From an uncultured Collinsella sp. (lineage in GTDB: Bacteria; Actinomycetota; Coriobacteriia; Coriobacteriales; Coriobacteriaceae), in NCBI GenBank assembly GCA_905209455.1, contig CAJLTA010000021.1:1-37375 (forward strand): DNA of 37,375 nt. The letters run 5' to 3'. The position numbers were made by a program, and so were the translations under genes. How positions within the stretch are numbered: the stretch's first letter is position 1; each line of letters starts with the position of its first letter. Below are positions 8,435 to 15,289 of the stretch, piece after piece. A model generated the notes under the pieces. The model searched no databases. It saw only the letters and a program-made list of their open reading frames with translations, and was not told the DNA's origin.

Positions 8435-10006
8435 ATGGACGTCGCCGCATTCTTACTGGCTCTTGTGCCGATTATTTGGCTGGTCGTGATGCTGCTGTGC
8501 TTTAAATGGCCAGCTTGGAAGGCCGCTATCGGATCGTTTGTCCTTTCGTGCTTGCTTGCCTTCGCATGGTGGCACCTGCCGGCAGCGCAGATCGCGACCG
8601 CCTCGCTCGAAGGTTTTTTGATGGCTCTGTGGCCCATCGTCCTGGTGATCATCGCCGCGGTGTTCACGTATAACCTGTGCGTTCGTACGGGCGCCATGGA
8701 CGTGATCGGCAGCATGATCACCTCCATCAGCAGCGACCGCCGTCTGCTGGCGCTGCTCGTGGCTTGGTGCTTCGGTGGCTTTATGGAGGGCATGGCCGGC
8801 TTCGGTACCGCTGTCGCCATTCCCGCCGGCATGCTCGCGGGCCTGGGCTTTGAGGCCGTGCCTGCCGTGCTCATCTGCCTGCTGGCCAACGGCGTGCCCA
8901 CGCCCTACGGCTCCATCGGCATCCCCACGGTGTCCGTTGCCGACCTGGTGGGTTTGGATTCCCTTCACCTAGCGACCGTTCAGCTGGTGCAGCTCGCGCC
9001 GTTCTTTGTGGTGATGCCGCTATTTATTGTGCTGGTTGCGGGCCGTGTTGCCGATGACCAGGGCAATGCCGCGAGTGTGGGCGAGCGTCTGCACGGTGTT
9101 GCCGGCGTGGCGTTGCTCTCCGGCGTGTCGTTTGTCGGCGCGGCTCTGGTCGTTGCCATGTTTGTGGGCCCCGAGCTGGCCGTGGTCGTAGGATCCATCG
9201 TTTCGCTCGCGCTGACAGCTGCGCTTGCCATGCGTGCCGAGAAGTCGGGGCGTCTGGACGCACGCTTTCACATGAATATCGAGGCGGGGGAGAAGCTCAC
9301 CGTTAAGTCGGCGCTTTCGGCCTGGTCGTGCTTCATCCTGATCTTTGTGTTGCTGCTGGGCACGTCTAACCTGGTGCCCGCTGTACATGCCGCGCTCGCG
9401 CCGTTTGCGAGCCACGTGCAGGTGTATTGCGGTGAGAATCCCGGTACGCTTACGTTTTCGTGGATCAACACGCCGGGCGTCTGGATTTTCCTGGCGGCGT
9501 TTGCCGGCGGTGCCATTCAGGGTGCTTCGCCACGCATGATGGGCGAGGTGCTGGCCGCGACTGTGAAGCAGATGATGCCGACGGTGATCACGATGCTTTC
9601 GGTGCTGGGCTGTGCCAAGGTGATGGGCTATGCGGGCATGATCTCTTCGATCAGCGCGTTCTGCATCGCCGTCGCCGGTGGGCTGTACCCGATTCTGGCT
9701 CCGTGGATCGGCGCAGTCGGTGCGTTTGTGACCGGCTCGGGCACGTCCTCGGGCATGCTGTTTGGCCCCATTCAGAGCCAGGCTGCCACTGCGCTGGGTG
9801 TGAGCGACTACTGGATGGTCGCGTTGAACGCCCTGGGCGTCGCCGCCGGTAAGATGATCTCGCCGCAGACCCTCGCCATTGGTCTTGCCGCCGTGCTCGT
9901 GCGCGGTAAGGATGCCGAACTCCTGGGCGCCGTCCTGCCCTACGCCGCCGGCATGCTGGTCCTGATGAGCGCCATAGCCATGCTCGGCCAAGGCCTGCCG
10001 CTGTAG
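8435..10006 (+). CDS. lctP: L-lactate permease family transporter
   Basis: This inner-membrane transporter of the LctP/LldP/GlcA family takes up L-lactate (or glycolate) with protons. The 523 residues are mostly hydrophobic, with about thirteen predicted helices. Family landmarks are the N-terminal ALVPIIWLVVMLL, the conserved GGFMEGMAGFGTAVAIPAG block near residues 111-129, and LANGVPTPYGSIGIPTVS shortly after it. The GTSSGMLFGPIQ loop lies near the C-terminus. The start at 8435 follows AAGGAG about 9 bases upstream. It stands alone, with no lactate dehydrogenase or LutABC genes adjacent. PEP carboxykinase follows on the same strand after a 278-base gap full of repeats, which suits growth on lactate by gluconeogenesis but is only suggestive. 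Confidence 0.88.
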   Translation: MDVAAFLLALVPIIWLVVMLLCFKWPAWKAAIGSFVLSCLLAFAWWHLPAAQIATASLEGFLMALWPIVLVIIAAVFTYNLCVRTGAMDVIGSMITSISSDRRLLALLVAWCFGGFMEGMAGFGTAVAIPAGMLAGLGFEAVPAVLICLLANGVPTPYGSIGIPTVSVADLVGLDSLHLATVQLVQLAPFFVVMPLFIVLVAGRVADDQGNAASVGERLHGVAGVALLSGVSFVGAALVVAMFVGPELAVVVGSIVSLALTAALAMRAEKSGRLDARFHMNIEAGEKLTVKSALSAWSCFILIFVLLLGTSNLVPAVHAALAPFASHVQVYCGENPGTLTFSWINTPGVWIFLAAFAGGAIQGASPRMMGEVLAATVKQMMPTVITMLSVLGCAKVMGYAGMISSISAFCIAVAGGLYPILAPWIGAVGAFVTGSGTSSGMLFGPIQSQAATALGVSDYWMVALNALGVAAGKMISPQTLAIGLAAVLVRGKDAELLGAVLPYAAGMLVLMSAIAMLGQGLPL

Positions 10007-10007
10007 T

Positions 10008-10145
10008 CGGCACTTAGGGACGTTCCTTATGTGCCGGCACTTTGGGAACGTCCCTAAGTGCCGGCATCCGGGGACACTCCTTGAATGTTGTCTGTTCAAG
10101 AGTGTCCCCAATGACTAGTCGTTTAAAAGCGTCCCTAACGACTAG
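10008..10145. repeat. Composite intergenic palindrome array (three module types)
   Basis: Four hairpins run end to end. The first two share the central palindrome GTGCCGGCAC (10031-10040) and have arms CGGCAC/GTGCCG and GCCGGCAC/GTGCCGGC. Their loops are the same sequence in opposite orientation (TTAGGGACGTTCC and its complement-like form). The third pairs GGGGACACTC (10070-10079) with GAGTGTCCCC (10100-10109), extended by TTGAA/TTCAA. The fourth pairs CTAGTCGTT (10115-10123) with AACGACTAG (10137-10145). The same modules recur in part at 22862-22914 and 29503-29550. One hairpin may also terminate lctP, although no long T tract is present. Confidence 0.85.
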
Positions 10146-10194
10146 GCCGCTTGCCTGCGATTTTTGACCGTTGGGCGGGCGCTTCGCCGTTGCC

Positions 10195-10210
10195 GCAAAA
10201 ACGTTTTTGC
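10195..10210. promoter_or_regulatory. 16-base palindrome upstream of pckA
   Basis: GCAAAAACGTTTTTGC is a perfect palindrome centred on CG, about 75 bases before the pckA start and next to a TACAAC box (10220-10225) that could be a -10. CG-centred AAACGTTT cores are typical of LacI/CcpA-type operators, so carbon-source control of pckA is a reasonable inference. Confidence 0.45.
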
Positions 10211-10284
10211 ATATCGGGTACAACGGGCTTTACGTGAGTAAAGTGCGCGCCGCGTCCACGTGTCGCGCTTTTAAAGGAGGCCCC

Positions 10285-11955
10285 ATGCCTGGTGTTACCC
10301 CTGCAGAAGTTCTGTCCAACTTTGGTATTGCGCTGGTCGAAGATCCCGCCGAGAATCAGCCCCGTCTGCTGGTCGATCTATCCGCCGCGGAGCTCGTCGA
10401 GCACGCCATCCGCCGCGAAGAAGGCCTCATGGCATCCAACGGCGCGCTGGTGATCGAGACGGGGGAGCGCACTGGTCGTTCCCCCAATGACCGCTTTATC
10501 GTTGACACCCCCGATGTTCACGACAAGATTGCCTGGGGTGCCGTCAACCGCCCGCTTTCTGCCGAGAGCTACGAGGCCATCAAGGCCGGTATCGTCAACT
10601 ACCTCAACGAGCGCGATGTGTTCGTCACTCGCGGTATGGCCGGTGCCGATCGCAACCATACGCGTCGCCTGCTTGTCGCCTGCGAGCGTGCCAGCCAAGC
10701 GCTCTTTATTAAGCAGATGCTCGCCCGCCCGCTTGCCCGTGAAATCGCACGCACCGGCGAGCCGGACTTCTGCGTGCTCGCCGCTCCCGGCTACCAGTGC
10801 GATCCCGCCATTAAGGGCCTCAACTCCAGCGCCGCCGTGGTCATCAACTTCCAGGAGCGCGTGATTTTGGTTGCCGGCACCGGTTACTCCGGCGAAATCA
10901 AAAAGTCCATCTTCAGCGTCATGAATTACCTGCTGCCCGTCGAGGACGACGTGCTACCCATGCACTGCTCGGCCAGCATGGATCCCGTCACGCACGAGAC
11001 CGCCGTGTTCTTTGGCCTTTCGGGCACGGGCAAGACCACGCTTTCGGCCAACCCCACGCGGCTGCTGATCGGCGACGACGAGCACGGTTGGTCCGACATG
11101 GGCATCTTCAACATCGAAGGTGGCTGCTACGCCAAATGCGAGGGCCTGGACGCGTTCCACGAGCCCGAGATCTTCAACGCTGTCCGCTTTGGCGCGATCT
11201 GCGAAAACGTGGTGCTCGACGAGAACCGCAAGCCCAACTACGACGACATCTCGATCACGCACAACACGCGCGTGGCATACCCTGTGGAGCACATTCCCAA
11301 CGCGTGGACCAAGGGCATGGGCACCACTCCAAGCGTCGTGCTCTTCCTGACCTGCGATGCCTTTGGCGTGCTGCCGCCCATCTCGCGCCTGACGGCCGAC
11401 GCCGCCATGTATCACTTTGTGACGGGCTTTACGGCCAAGATCCCCGGCACCGAGGTCGGCGTCACCGAGCCCACGCCCACGTTCTCTTCGCTGTTTGGCG
11501 AGCCGTTTATGCCGCTCGACCCCATGGTCTATGCCAAGATGCTCGGTGAGCGCATCGCCGACGGCCGCACGCGTGTGTACCTGGTCAACACCGGCTGGAT
11601 CGGCGGCGGCTACGGCGTGGGTCATCGCATCGAGCTTGCCTACACGCGCGCCCTGGTGGCCCGCGCCCTCGACGGTACCATCGAGGACAGCGAGTTCGTG
11701 CACGACGACATCTTTAACGTCGACATTCCCACCACGTGCCACGGCGTACCCGACGGCATCCTGGTGCCGCGCCAGTATTGGCAGAGCACCGCTCGCTACG
11801 ACGAGGCCGCGCACAACTTGGCCGTGATGTTCGAGGAGAACTTCGAGAAGAAGTACTCGCACCTGCCCGAGTCCGTCAAAGCCGCCGGCCCGCACGCCCA
11901 GGTGTCCGCCGAGGCCCGTCATCACGGCCGCGGCCTGCTGGGACTCCGCCACTAG
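10285..11955 (+). CDS. pckA: Phosphoenolpyruvate carboxykinase (ATP)
   Basis: It interconverts oxaloacetate plus ATP with PEP, CO2 and ADP in the cytosol. In anaerobes it often runs toward oxaloacetate to feed fumarate/succinate formation. The 556-residue product shows the substrate-binding ERTGRSPNDRFIV (61-73), the P-loop GLSGTGKTTL (244-253), the kinase-2 segment GDDEHGW (263-269), and NTGWIGGGYGVGHR toward the C-terminus. Length is normal for the ATP-type enzyme. I chose the ATG at 10285 because AAAGGAGG sits 5 bases before it; an upstream in-frame extension to 10171 has no ribosome site and no family similarity. It stands alone and ends at a repeat-type terminator 20 bases past the stop. 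Confidence 0.96.
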   Translation: MPGVTPAEVLSNFGIALVEDPAENQPRLLVDLSAAELVEHAIRREEGLMASNGALVIETGERTGRSPNDRFIVDTPDVHDKIAWGAVNRPLSAESYEAIKAGIVNYLNERDVFVTRGMAGADRNHTRRLLVACERASQALFIKQMLARPLAREIARTGEPDFCVLAAPGYQCDPAIKGLNSSAAVVINFQERVILVAGTGYSGEIKKSIFSVMNYLLPVEDDVLPMHCSASMDPVTHETAVFFGLSGTGKTTLSANPTRLLIGDDEHGWSDMGIFNIEGGCYAKCEGLDAFHEPEIFNAVRFGAICENVVLDENRKPNYDDISITHNTRVAYPVEHIPNAWTKGMGTTPSVVLFLTCDAFGVLPPISRLTADAAMYHFVTGFTAKIPGTEVGVTEPTPTFSSLFGEPFMPLDPMVYAKMLGERIADGRTRVYLVNTGWIGGGYGVGHRIELAYTRALVARALDGTIEDSEFVHDDIFNVDIPTTCHGVPDGILVPRQYWQSTARYDEAAHNLAVMFEENFEKKYSHLPESVKAAGPHAQVSAEARHHGRGLLGLRH

Positions 11956-11974
11956 CTTCGCCGTGAGTCCATAT

Positions 11975-12011
11975 CCACCACAAAGGGGACAGGCGCCTTT
12001 GTGGTGGTTTT
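11975..12011 (+). terminator. CCACCAC-repeat terminator, copy 1 (after pckA)
   Basis: CCACCACAAAGG (11975-11986) pairs with CCTTTGTGGTGG (11996-12007), followed by TTTT. The loop reads GGACAGGCG, which I call the forward orientation. It is one of six copies in this window. Its T tract also supplies the start of the next gene's -35 box. Confidence 0.8.
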
Positions 12012-12038
12012 GCTCGTGTGGATGACTCGGGTTACAAT
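12010..12038 (+). promoter_or_regulatory. Promoter of the B3/B4-domain gene, overlapping the repeat
   Basis: TTGCTC (12010-12015) and TACAAT (12033-12038) have exact 17-base spacing. The -35 box uses the last two T residues of the preceding repeat's terminator tract. The predicted transcript starts near 12045, giving a leader of about 138 bases. Confidence 0.65.
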
Positions 12039-12044
12039 ACGCCT

Positions 12045-12182
12045 GACATATCGTCCCCTTCTCCGGATGGGGACAGCGCAAGCGTTCTTGTGACGGCACC
12101 GTAGGACTTTGAAGGTGGCCGTTGTAAGGGCGCTTTTTGTTTAGGCGCCCTCACTCGGGCGCGCACAATGAAGGGAGAGCGT
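12045..12182 (+). promoter_or_regulatory. Structured, switch-like 5' leader of the B3/B4 gene
   Basis: GTCCCC (12053-12058) pairs with GGGGAC (12069-12074). A longer arm pairs ACGGCACC (12093-12100) with GGT-G-GCCGT (12114-12122), closed outside by AGCGC (12075-12079) with GCGCT (12130-12134). GGGCGC (12128-12133) can instead pair with GCGCCC (12145-12150), which can itself pair with a second GGGCGC (12157-12162). These three pairings exclude one another in sequence. I do not recognise a known riboswitch or T-box consensus. Some of this pairing could be chance in GC-rich DNA. Confidence 0.4.
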
Positions 12183-12902
12183 ATGAAGAGCTTTATTGCC
12201 GAGGATTCATTCTGGGAGCTGTTTCCGCAGGCAGCGGTCGGTGTTGTGGTCGTGGAGGGCATGAAGCCCACGGCTCAGATTCCTCAAGAGGACGTGGATG
12301 CGATTGCGGCGTTGCTCGACCGCGCCAATATCGATGCGGAGCGTCATCTGACCAGCGACACTATCAGCGAGAACGCACCGGTCAGGGCATGGCGCGAGGC
12401 CTATCGTCTGTTCAAGACCAAGAAAGGCGCGCGCTGCTCGATCGAGAACTTGCTCAAACGCGTGCTCAAAGGCAAGCCGGTGGGCCACATTACGCCCGCG
12501 GTGGATATTTACAACACGGTGTCGCTGACCTACGCGCTGCCCGTGGGAGGCGAGGATCTGCATGCGATCGAGGGGGACCTTCGCCTGAAGGTGACCGACG
12601 GTGGCGATGCGTTCTTGCCGCTTGGCGAGGAGACGGACGATCCGACGCTGCCCGGCGAGCTCGCCTACATCGATGATGCGGGCGCTGTGTGCCGCTGCTG
12701 GAACTGGCGCGACGGCGTTCGCACGGCGCTGTCCGATGATTCGGCCGATGCGTTCCTAGCGATTGAGTGCGTGGAGCCCGAGCGGATGGGGGATTGCCAG
12801 GCTGCGATCGATCGCTTAGCCGAGCTGCTTGAGCGCTATCTGGGAGCGACGGTTGTCATTAAGACGCTTGTGACCCGCGACAATCCTTGCGTGGAGCTGT
12901 AG
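12183..12902 (+). CDS. B3/B4 tRNA-binding-domain protein
   Basis: The 239-residue protein resembles the free-standing B3/B4 domain (COG3382), which in phenylalanyl-tRNA synthetase beta forms the editing site. Landmarks are the acid- and amide-containing AWREAYRLFKTKKGARCSIENL segment (about residues 70-90), the GHITPAVDIYNTVSLTYALPVGGED block in the middle, and LAYIDDAGAVCRCWNWRDG toward the end. The order and spacing match the family. It may bind tRNA or act on a mischarged aminoacyl-tRNA or an amino acid, but the function of stand-alone members is not established. I favour the ATG at 12183, with GGGAGAG six bases upstream, over the in-frame ATG at 12168. It has its own promoter and structured leader and ends at repeat copy 2. 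Confidence 0.82.
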   Translation: MKSFIAEDSFWELFPQAAVGVVVVEGMKPTAQIPQEDVDAIAALLDRANIDAERHLTSDTISENAPVRAWREAYRLFKTKKGARCSIENLLKRVLKGKPVGHITPAVDIYNTVSLTYALPVGGEDLHAIEGDLRLKVTDGGDAFLPLGEETDDPTLPGELAYIDDAGAVCRCWNWRDGVRTALSDDSADAFLAIECVEPERMGDCQAAIDRLAELLERYLGATVVIKTLVTRDNPCVEL

Positions 12903-12928
12903 CGGCGCCTAGAACCTATTGATGCCCC

Positions 12929-12969
12929 AAACCACCACAAAGGTGCCTGTCCCCTTTGTGGTGGTTTTT
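12929..12969 (+). terminator. CCACCAC-repeat terminator, copy 2
   Basis: CCACCACAAAGG (12932-12943) and CCTTTGTGGTGG (12953-12964) are followed by TTTTT. The loop reads TGCCTGTCC, the reverse orientation relative to copy 1. It ends the B3/B4 gene. Confidence 0.82.
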
Positions 12970-13002
12970 ATGTTGATGGGTTAACAAATGGGGTATTTGG
13001 GT

Positions 13003-13039
13003 ACGGGTGTCGCCTTATGCGACTAAGATGTTTACCCGT
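13003..13039. promoter_or_regulatory. Nested inverted repeat upstream of the MarR gene
   Basis: GTCGCCTTATGCGAC (13009-13023) is a 5-5-5 inverted repeat nested inside ACGGGT (13003-13008) and ACCCGT (13034-13039). It lies 34-70 bases before the marR-like start and is a candidate autoregulatory operator, since MarR proteins commonly bind palindromes in their own promoters. No convincing promoter boxes were identified. Confidence 0.4.
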
Positions 13040-13072
13040 TAGCATTATGCAAGCGAAAGGCGGTCGTCTCCC

Positions 13073-13522
13073 ATGCAGCAGAGCGACGAGACACGTTTCG
13101 AGGACTTTGTCGGACTGATCAGCGGTCTCTACAAGGAGATCCAGCGCATTAAGACGTCTGAGGGCGCAAGGCTGGGCCTCAAGGGCTCCGACGTTATGTG
13201 CCTGTACTATCTTGAGCGCAGCAAGGACGGCCTGACTGGTGCCGACCTGGCTCGCATGGCAGGCGTGACCCGCGCCGCCGTCTCGCGTACGCTCGCGCAT
13301 CTGGAGGAGGGCGGCTACGTCGAAGTCGATGATTCGGGCGATGCCGCCGTTAAGTATCGTGCTCCGGTTCGCCTGACCGCTCTGGGCGGCGAGAGCATGA
13401 GCGAGGCGGACCGCATCATTCGCGAGGTGCTCGATACCACCGGTAAGGCTATGGGTGTGGAGCAGCGCGAGCAGATGTATGCATCGCTGCGTACGATTCT
13501 CGACACCCTGCGCGAGATCTAA
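13073..13522 (+). CDS. MarR-family transcriptional regulator
   Basis: The product is a dimeric winged-helix regulator of 149 residues, the usual MarR size. The DNA-recognition helix-turn-helix is GLTGADLARMAGVTRAAVSRTLAHLEEGGYV (about 53-83), followed by the wing with VDDSGDAAVKYRAPVRLT and a C-terminal dimerisation helix. There is no strong Shine-Dalgarno in front of the ATG at 13073 (AAAGGCGG lies 14 bases upstream). It is 119 bases before the degV-like gene on the same strand, with no terminator between. Co-transcription is possible, but a regulatory link to DegV is not shown. Ligand and targets are unknown. Confidence 0.87.
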   Translation: MQQSDETRFEDFVGLISGLYKEIQRIKTSEGARLGLKGSDVMCLYYLERSKDGLTGADLARMAGVTRAAVSRTLAHLEEGGYVEVDDSGDAAVKYRAPVRLTALGGESMSEADRIIREVLDTTGKAMGVEQREQMYASLRTILDTLREI

Positions 13523-13641
13523 GGCCGCCAAGGCATTTGCTTCCCATTAACAACTGCATAGTCCCGTTTGAGCGCGTATACCGTGCCGGGGCATTGCTGT
13601 CAAAATTCCCCGCGCGAGCTCCGCGCAAGAAAGGATTTGTT

Positions 13642-14496
13642 ATGTCCATTCGTATTATTACCGATTCCGCAAGCGATATGTCGCCGGCGGAGCACCCCGC
13701 TCTGCGTGTTTTGCCGCTGTCCGTCACCTTTGGCACCGATGTGTATATGGATGGCGTCGACATCGATCATCAGCGCTTTTACGAGATGCTCGTGGAGCGC
13801 GATGAGCTGCCCAAGACCGGCCAGGTCAACCCGTACGCGTTTTCGCAGGCGATTGCCGAGGCACGTGAGGCCGGCGACGAGGCAGTGATTATTACCGTGG
13901 GCGCCAAGCTTTCGGGCACCAATCAGAGTGCCCGTACCGCACTTGCCGAGGCGCCGGGCGGCGACGTGTTCGTGGTGGACAGCAATAACGTCACCCTGGG
14001 CGAGCGTGTCCTGGTCGAGTATGCGTTGCGCTTGGTGGACGAGGGCCGTAGTGCGGCCCAGATCGCGGCGGCCGTCGAGGCAGTCCGTGACCGCGTGGTG
14101 GTTATCGGTCTGCTTGAGACGCTGGAGTACTTGGTGCGCGGCGGTCGCCTGTCTGCTGCGGCCGGCGTTGTGGGCACGTTGCTCAACGTAAAGCCCGTTG
14201 TGGCCGCCGAGGACGGCCTGATCGTGCAGCTGGGCAAGGCGCGCGGTTCCAAGAACGGTCGTAACCTGCTCAACCAGAAGGTAGAAAAGGCGGGCGGCGT
14301 CGACTTTTCCATGCCGCTGGCGCTGGGCTATACAGGCCTTTCGGACGCCGTGCTCAAGAAATATATCGAGGACAGCGCGGCACTGTGGGCCGGTCACACC
14401 GAGGGCGAGCTGTCCATCCACACCATTGGCGCCACCATCGGCACCCACGTGGGCCCCGGCGCCGTAGCCGTAGCCTTCTTCCGCCCCGCCAACTAG
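13642..14496 (+). CDS. DegV-family fatty-acid-binding protein (FakB-like)
   Basis: DegV/EDD proteins bind a single fatty acid. FakB members present it to the kinase FakA to make acyl-phosphate for membrane lipids. The 284-residue product has the conserved RIITDSASDMSPAE at the N-terminus, the ligand-contact GAKLSGTNQSAR near residues 92-103, and VVGTLLNVKPVVAAEDG around 175-195. The ATG at 13642 is preceded by AAGAAAGGA; an upstream extension to 13537 lacks a ribosome site. No fakA-like kinase is in the window. It ends at CCACCAC-repeat copy 3, 14 bases past the stop. Confidence 0.9.
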   Translation: MSIRIITDSASDMSPAEHPALRVLPLSVTFGTDVYMDGVDIDHQRFYEMLVERDELPKTGQVNPYAFSQAIAEAREAGDEAVIITVGAKLSGTNQSARTALAEAPGGDVFVVDSNNVTLGERVLVEYALRLVDEGRSAAQIAAAVEAVRDRVVVIGLLETLEYLVRGGRLSAAAGVVGTLLNVKPVVAAEDGLIVQLGKARGSKNGRNLLNQKVEKAGGVDFSMPLALGYTGLSDAVLKKYIEDSAALWAGHTEGELSIHTIGATIGTHVGPGAVAVAFFRPAN

Positions 14497-14506
14497 CTTT
14501 CCGGTC

Positions 14507-14546
14507 AAAACCACCACAAAGGGGACAGGCACCTTTGTGGTGGTTT
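14507..14546 (+). terminator. CCACCAC-repeat terminator, copy 3
   Basis: CCACCACAAAGG (14511-14522) and CCTTTGTGGTGG (14532-14543) are followed by TTT and preceded by AAAA, so it could work in both directions. The loop reads GGACAGGCA, the forward orientation. It ends the degV-like gene. Confidence 0.82.
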
Positions 14547-14575
14547 ATGCTTTTCCGGGTGGAAGGGAGCGAGCA

Positions 14576-14896
14576 ATGGCGTCTGAGGGCTTTTTTGAAC
14601 GGGTGTACGAGGTGGTCGAGCAGATCCCCGAGGGGATGGTCGCCACGTATGGCCAGGTGGCGCTGCTTGCCGGTCGTCCACGAAGTGCGCGGTACGTGGG
14701 GTATGCCCTGCATAGTAATCCGCGCCCCGGCGAGATTCCCTGTCACCGCGTGGTGTTTGCCGACGGGCACATATGCGAGGGCTTCGCTTTTGGCGGTCCC
14801 GATGCTCAACGTGAGCTTTTGCTAGGGGAAGGTGTGGCGTTTAAGGACGACATGCACGTCGACTTGGCCGCCTGTCGCTGGCCTGCCGGGCTCTAG
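14576..14896 (+). CDS. MGMT-like single-domain protein with the active Cys retained
   Basis: The 106-residue protein is the DNA-binding/catalytic C-terminal domain of O6-alkylguanine-DNA alkyltransferases without the N-terminal domain. The helix-turn-helix with the Arg finger region is VATYGQVALLAGRPRSARYVGYAL (about 22-45), followed by NPRPGEIPCHRVVFADG, where PCHRV is the alkyl-acceptor motif. Short proteins of this size are usually alkyltransferase-like (ATL) proteins that have lost the Cys, but this one keeps it. It may therefore repair alkylated bases directly or flag lesions for nucleotide excision repair. The ATG at 14576 follows GGAAGGGAG; the upstream in-frame ATG overlaps the degV terminator. 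It is framed by two repeat-type terminators. Confidence 0.87.
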   Translation: MASEGFFERVYEVVEQIPEGMVATYGQVALLAGRPRSARYVGYALHSNPRPGEIPCHRVVFADGHICEGFAFGGPDAQRELLLGEGVAFKDDMHVDLAACRWPAGL

Positions 14897-14912
14897 CGGT
14901 TCTTCCGTGGCG

Positions 14913-14953
14913 AAAACCACCACAAAGGCGCCTGTCCCCTTTGTGGTGGTTTT
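14913..14953 (+). terminator. CCACCAC-repeat terminator, copy 4
   Basis: CCACCACAAAGG (14917-14928) and CCTTTGTGGTGG (14938-14949) are followed by TTTT and preceded by AAAA. The loop reads CGCCTGTCC, the reverse orientation. It ends the MGMT-like gene 17 bases past its stop. Confidence 0.82.
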
Positions 14954-14956
14954 ACA

Positions 14957-15186
14957 CTGTAGGTTTACCAGAGCTAACTTATGGAGAAGGTGTGGCGGCG
15001 TACTTTGCCGTCAGAAAGTAAACCACGGTGAACTATATTGGTTTCAGCAAGGGAGCAGGCAATAGGCGATGAAAAAGCCTGCCCTGTTGAGTTTGATTCG
15101 CATCCCTCCCCTCTGTGCGATTCAACGGTGTACTTCGGGAACAGGCCCGCTGGCAGCTAACTGCCGGCGGGCCTGTTCCTGTTTGT
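14957..15186 (+). ncRNA. Candidate structured RNA with a strong 3' hairpin, unidentified
   Basis: This gap between convergent genes has dense secondary structure. GGTTTAC (about 14962-14968) pairs with GTAAACC (about 15017-15023), enclosing CGGC/GCCG. GCAGGC pairs with GCCTGC (about 15055-15083). GTTGA with TCAAC and TCGCA with TGCGA fold around 15086-15126. A final hairpin of 13 base pairs, GGAACAGGCCCGC with GCGGGCCTGTTCC (15138-15179), contains an inner GGCAG/CTGCC and is followed by TGTTTGTC. A 74-codon open frame from 15069 crosses these stems and looks like chance. No promoter was recognised, and no SRP, tmRNA or RNase P signature is present. It could also be a terminator-rich spacer. 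Confidence 0.35.
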
Positions 15187-15226
15187 CGAGGGGGTGCGAT
15201 GGACGGAGCCGAAGCGGTCCGGCTCC

Positions 15227-15256
15227 AAAAAAGGCGGACGCCGCAGCGCCCGCCCT
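15227..15256 (-). terminator. Rho-independent terminator after trpS
   Basis: On the minus strand a GGGCGGGCGC...GCGTCCGCC hairpin is followed by six T residues (plus-strand AAAAAA, 15227-15232). It lies 34 bases past the trpS stop. A further GGAGCCG/CGGCTCC hairpin (15205-15226) follows it. Confidence 0.85.
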
Positions 15257-15289
15257 AAAGCAATCGAAAGCTCAAGCCAGTAGATCGGT

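Noticed and set aside
12045..12182. T-box riboswitch in the B3/B4 leader
   Set aside because: No AGGGTGGNACCGCG-type antiterminator consensus and no specifier loop could be placed, although ACGGCACC...GGTGG superficially recalls it.
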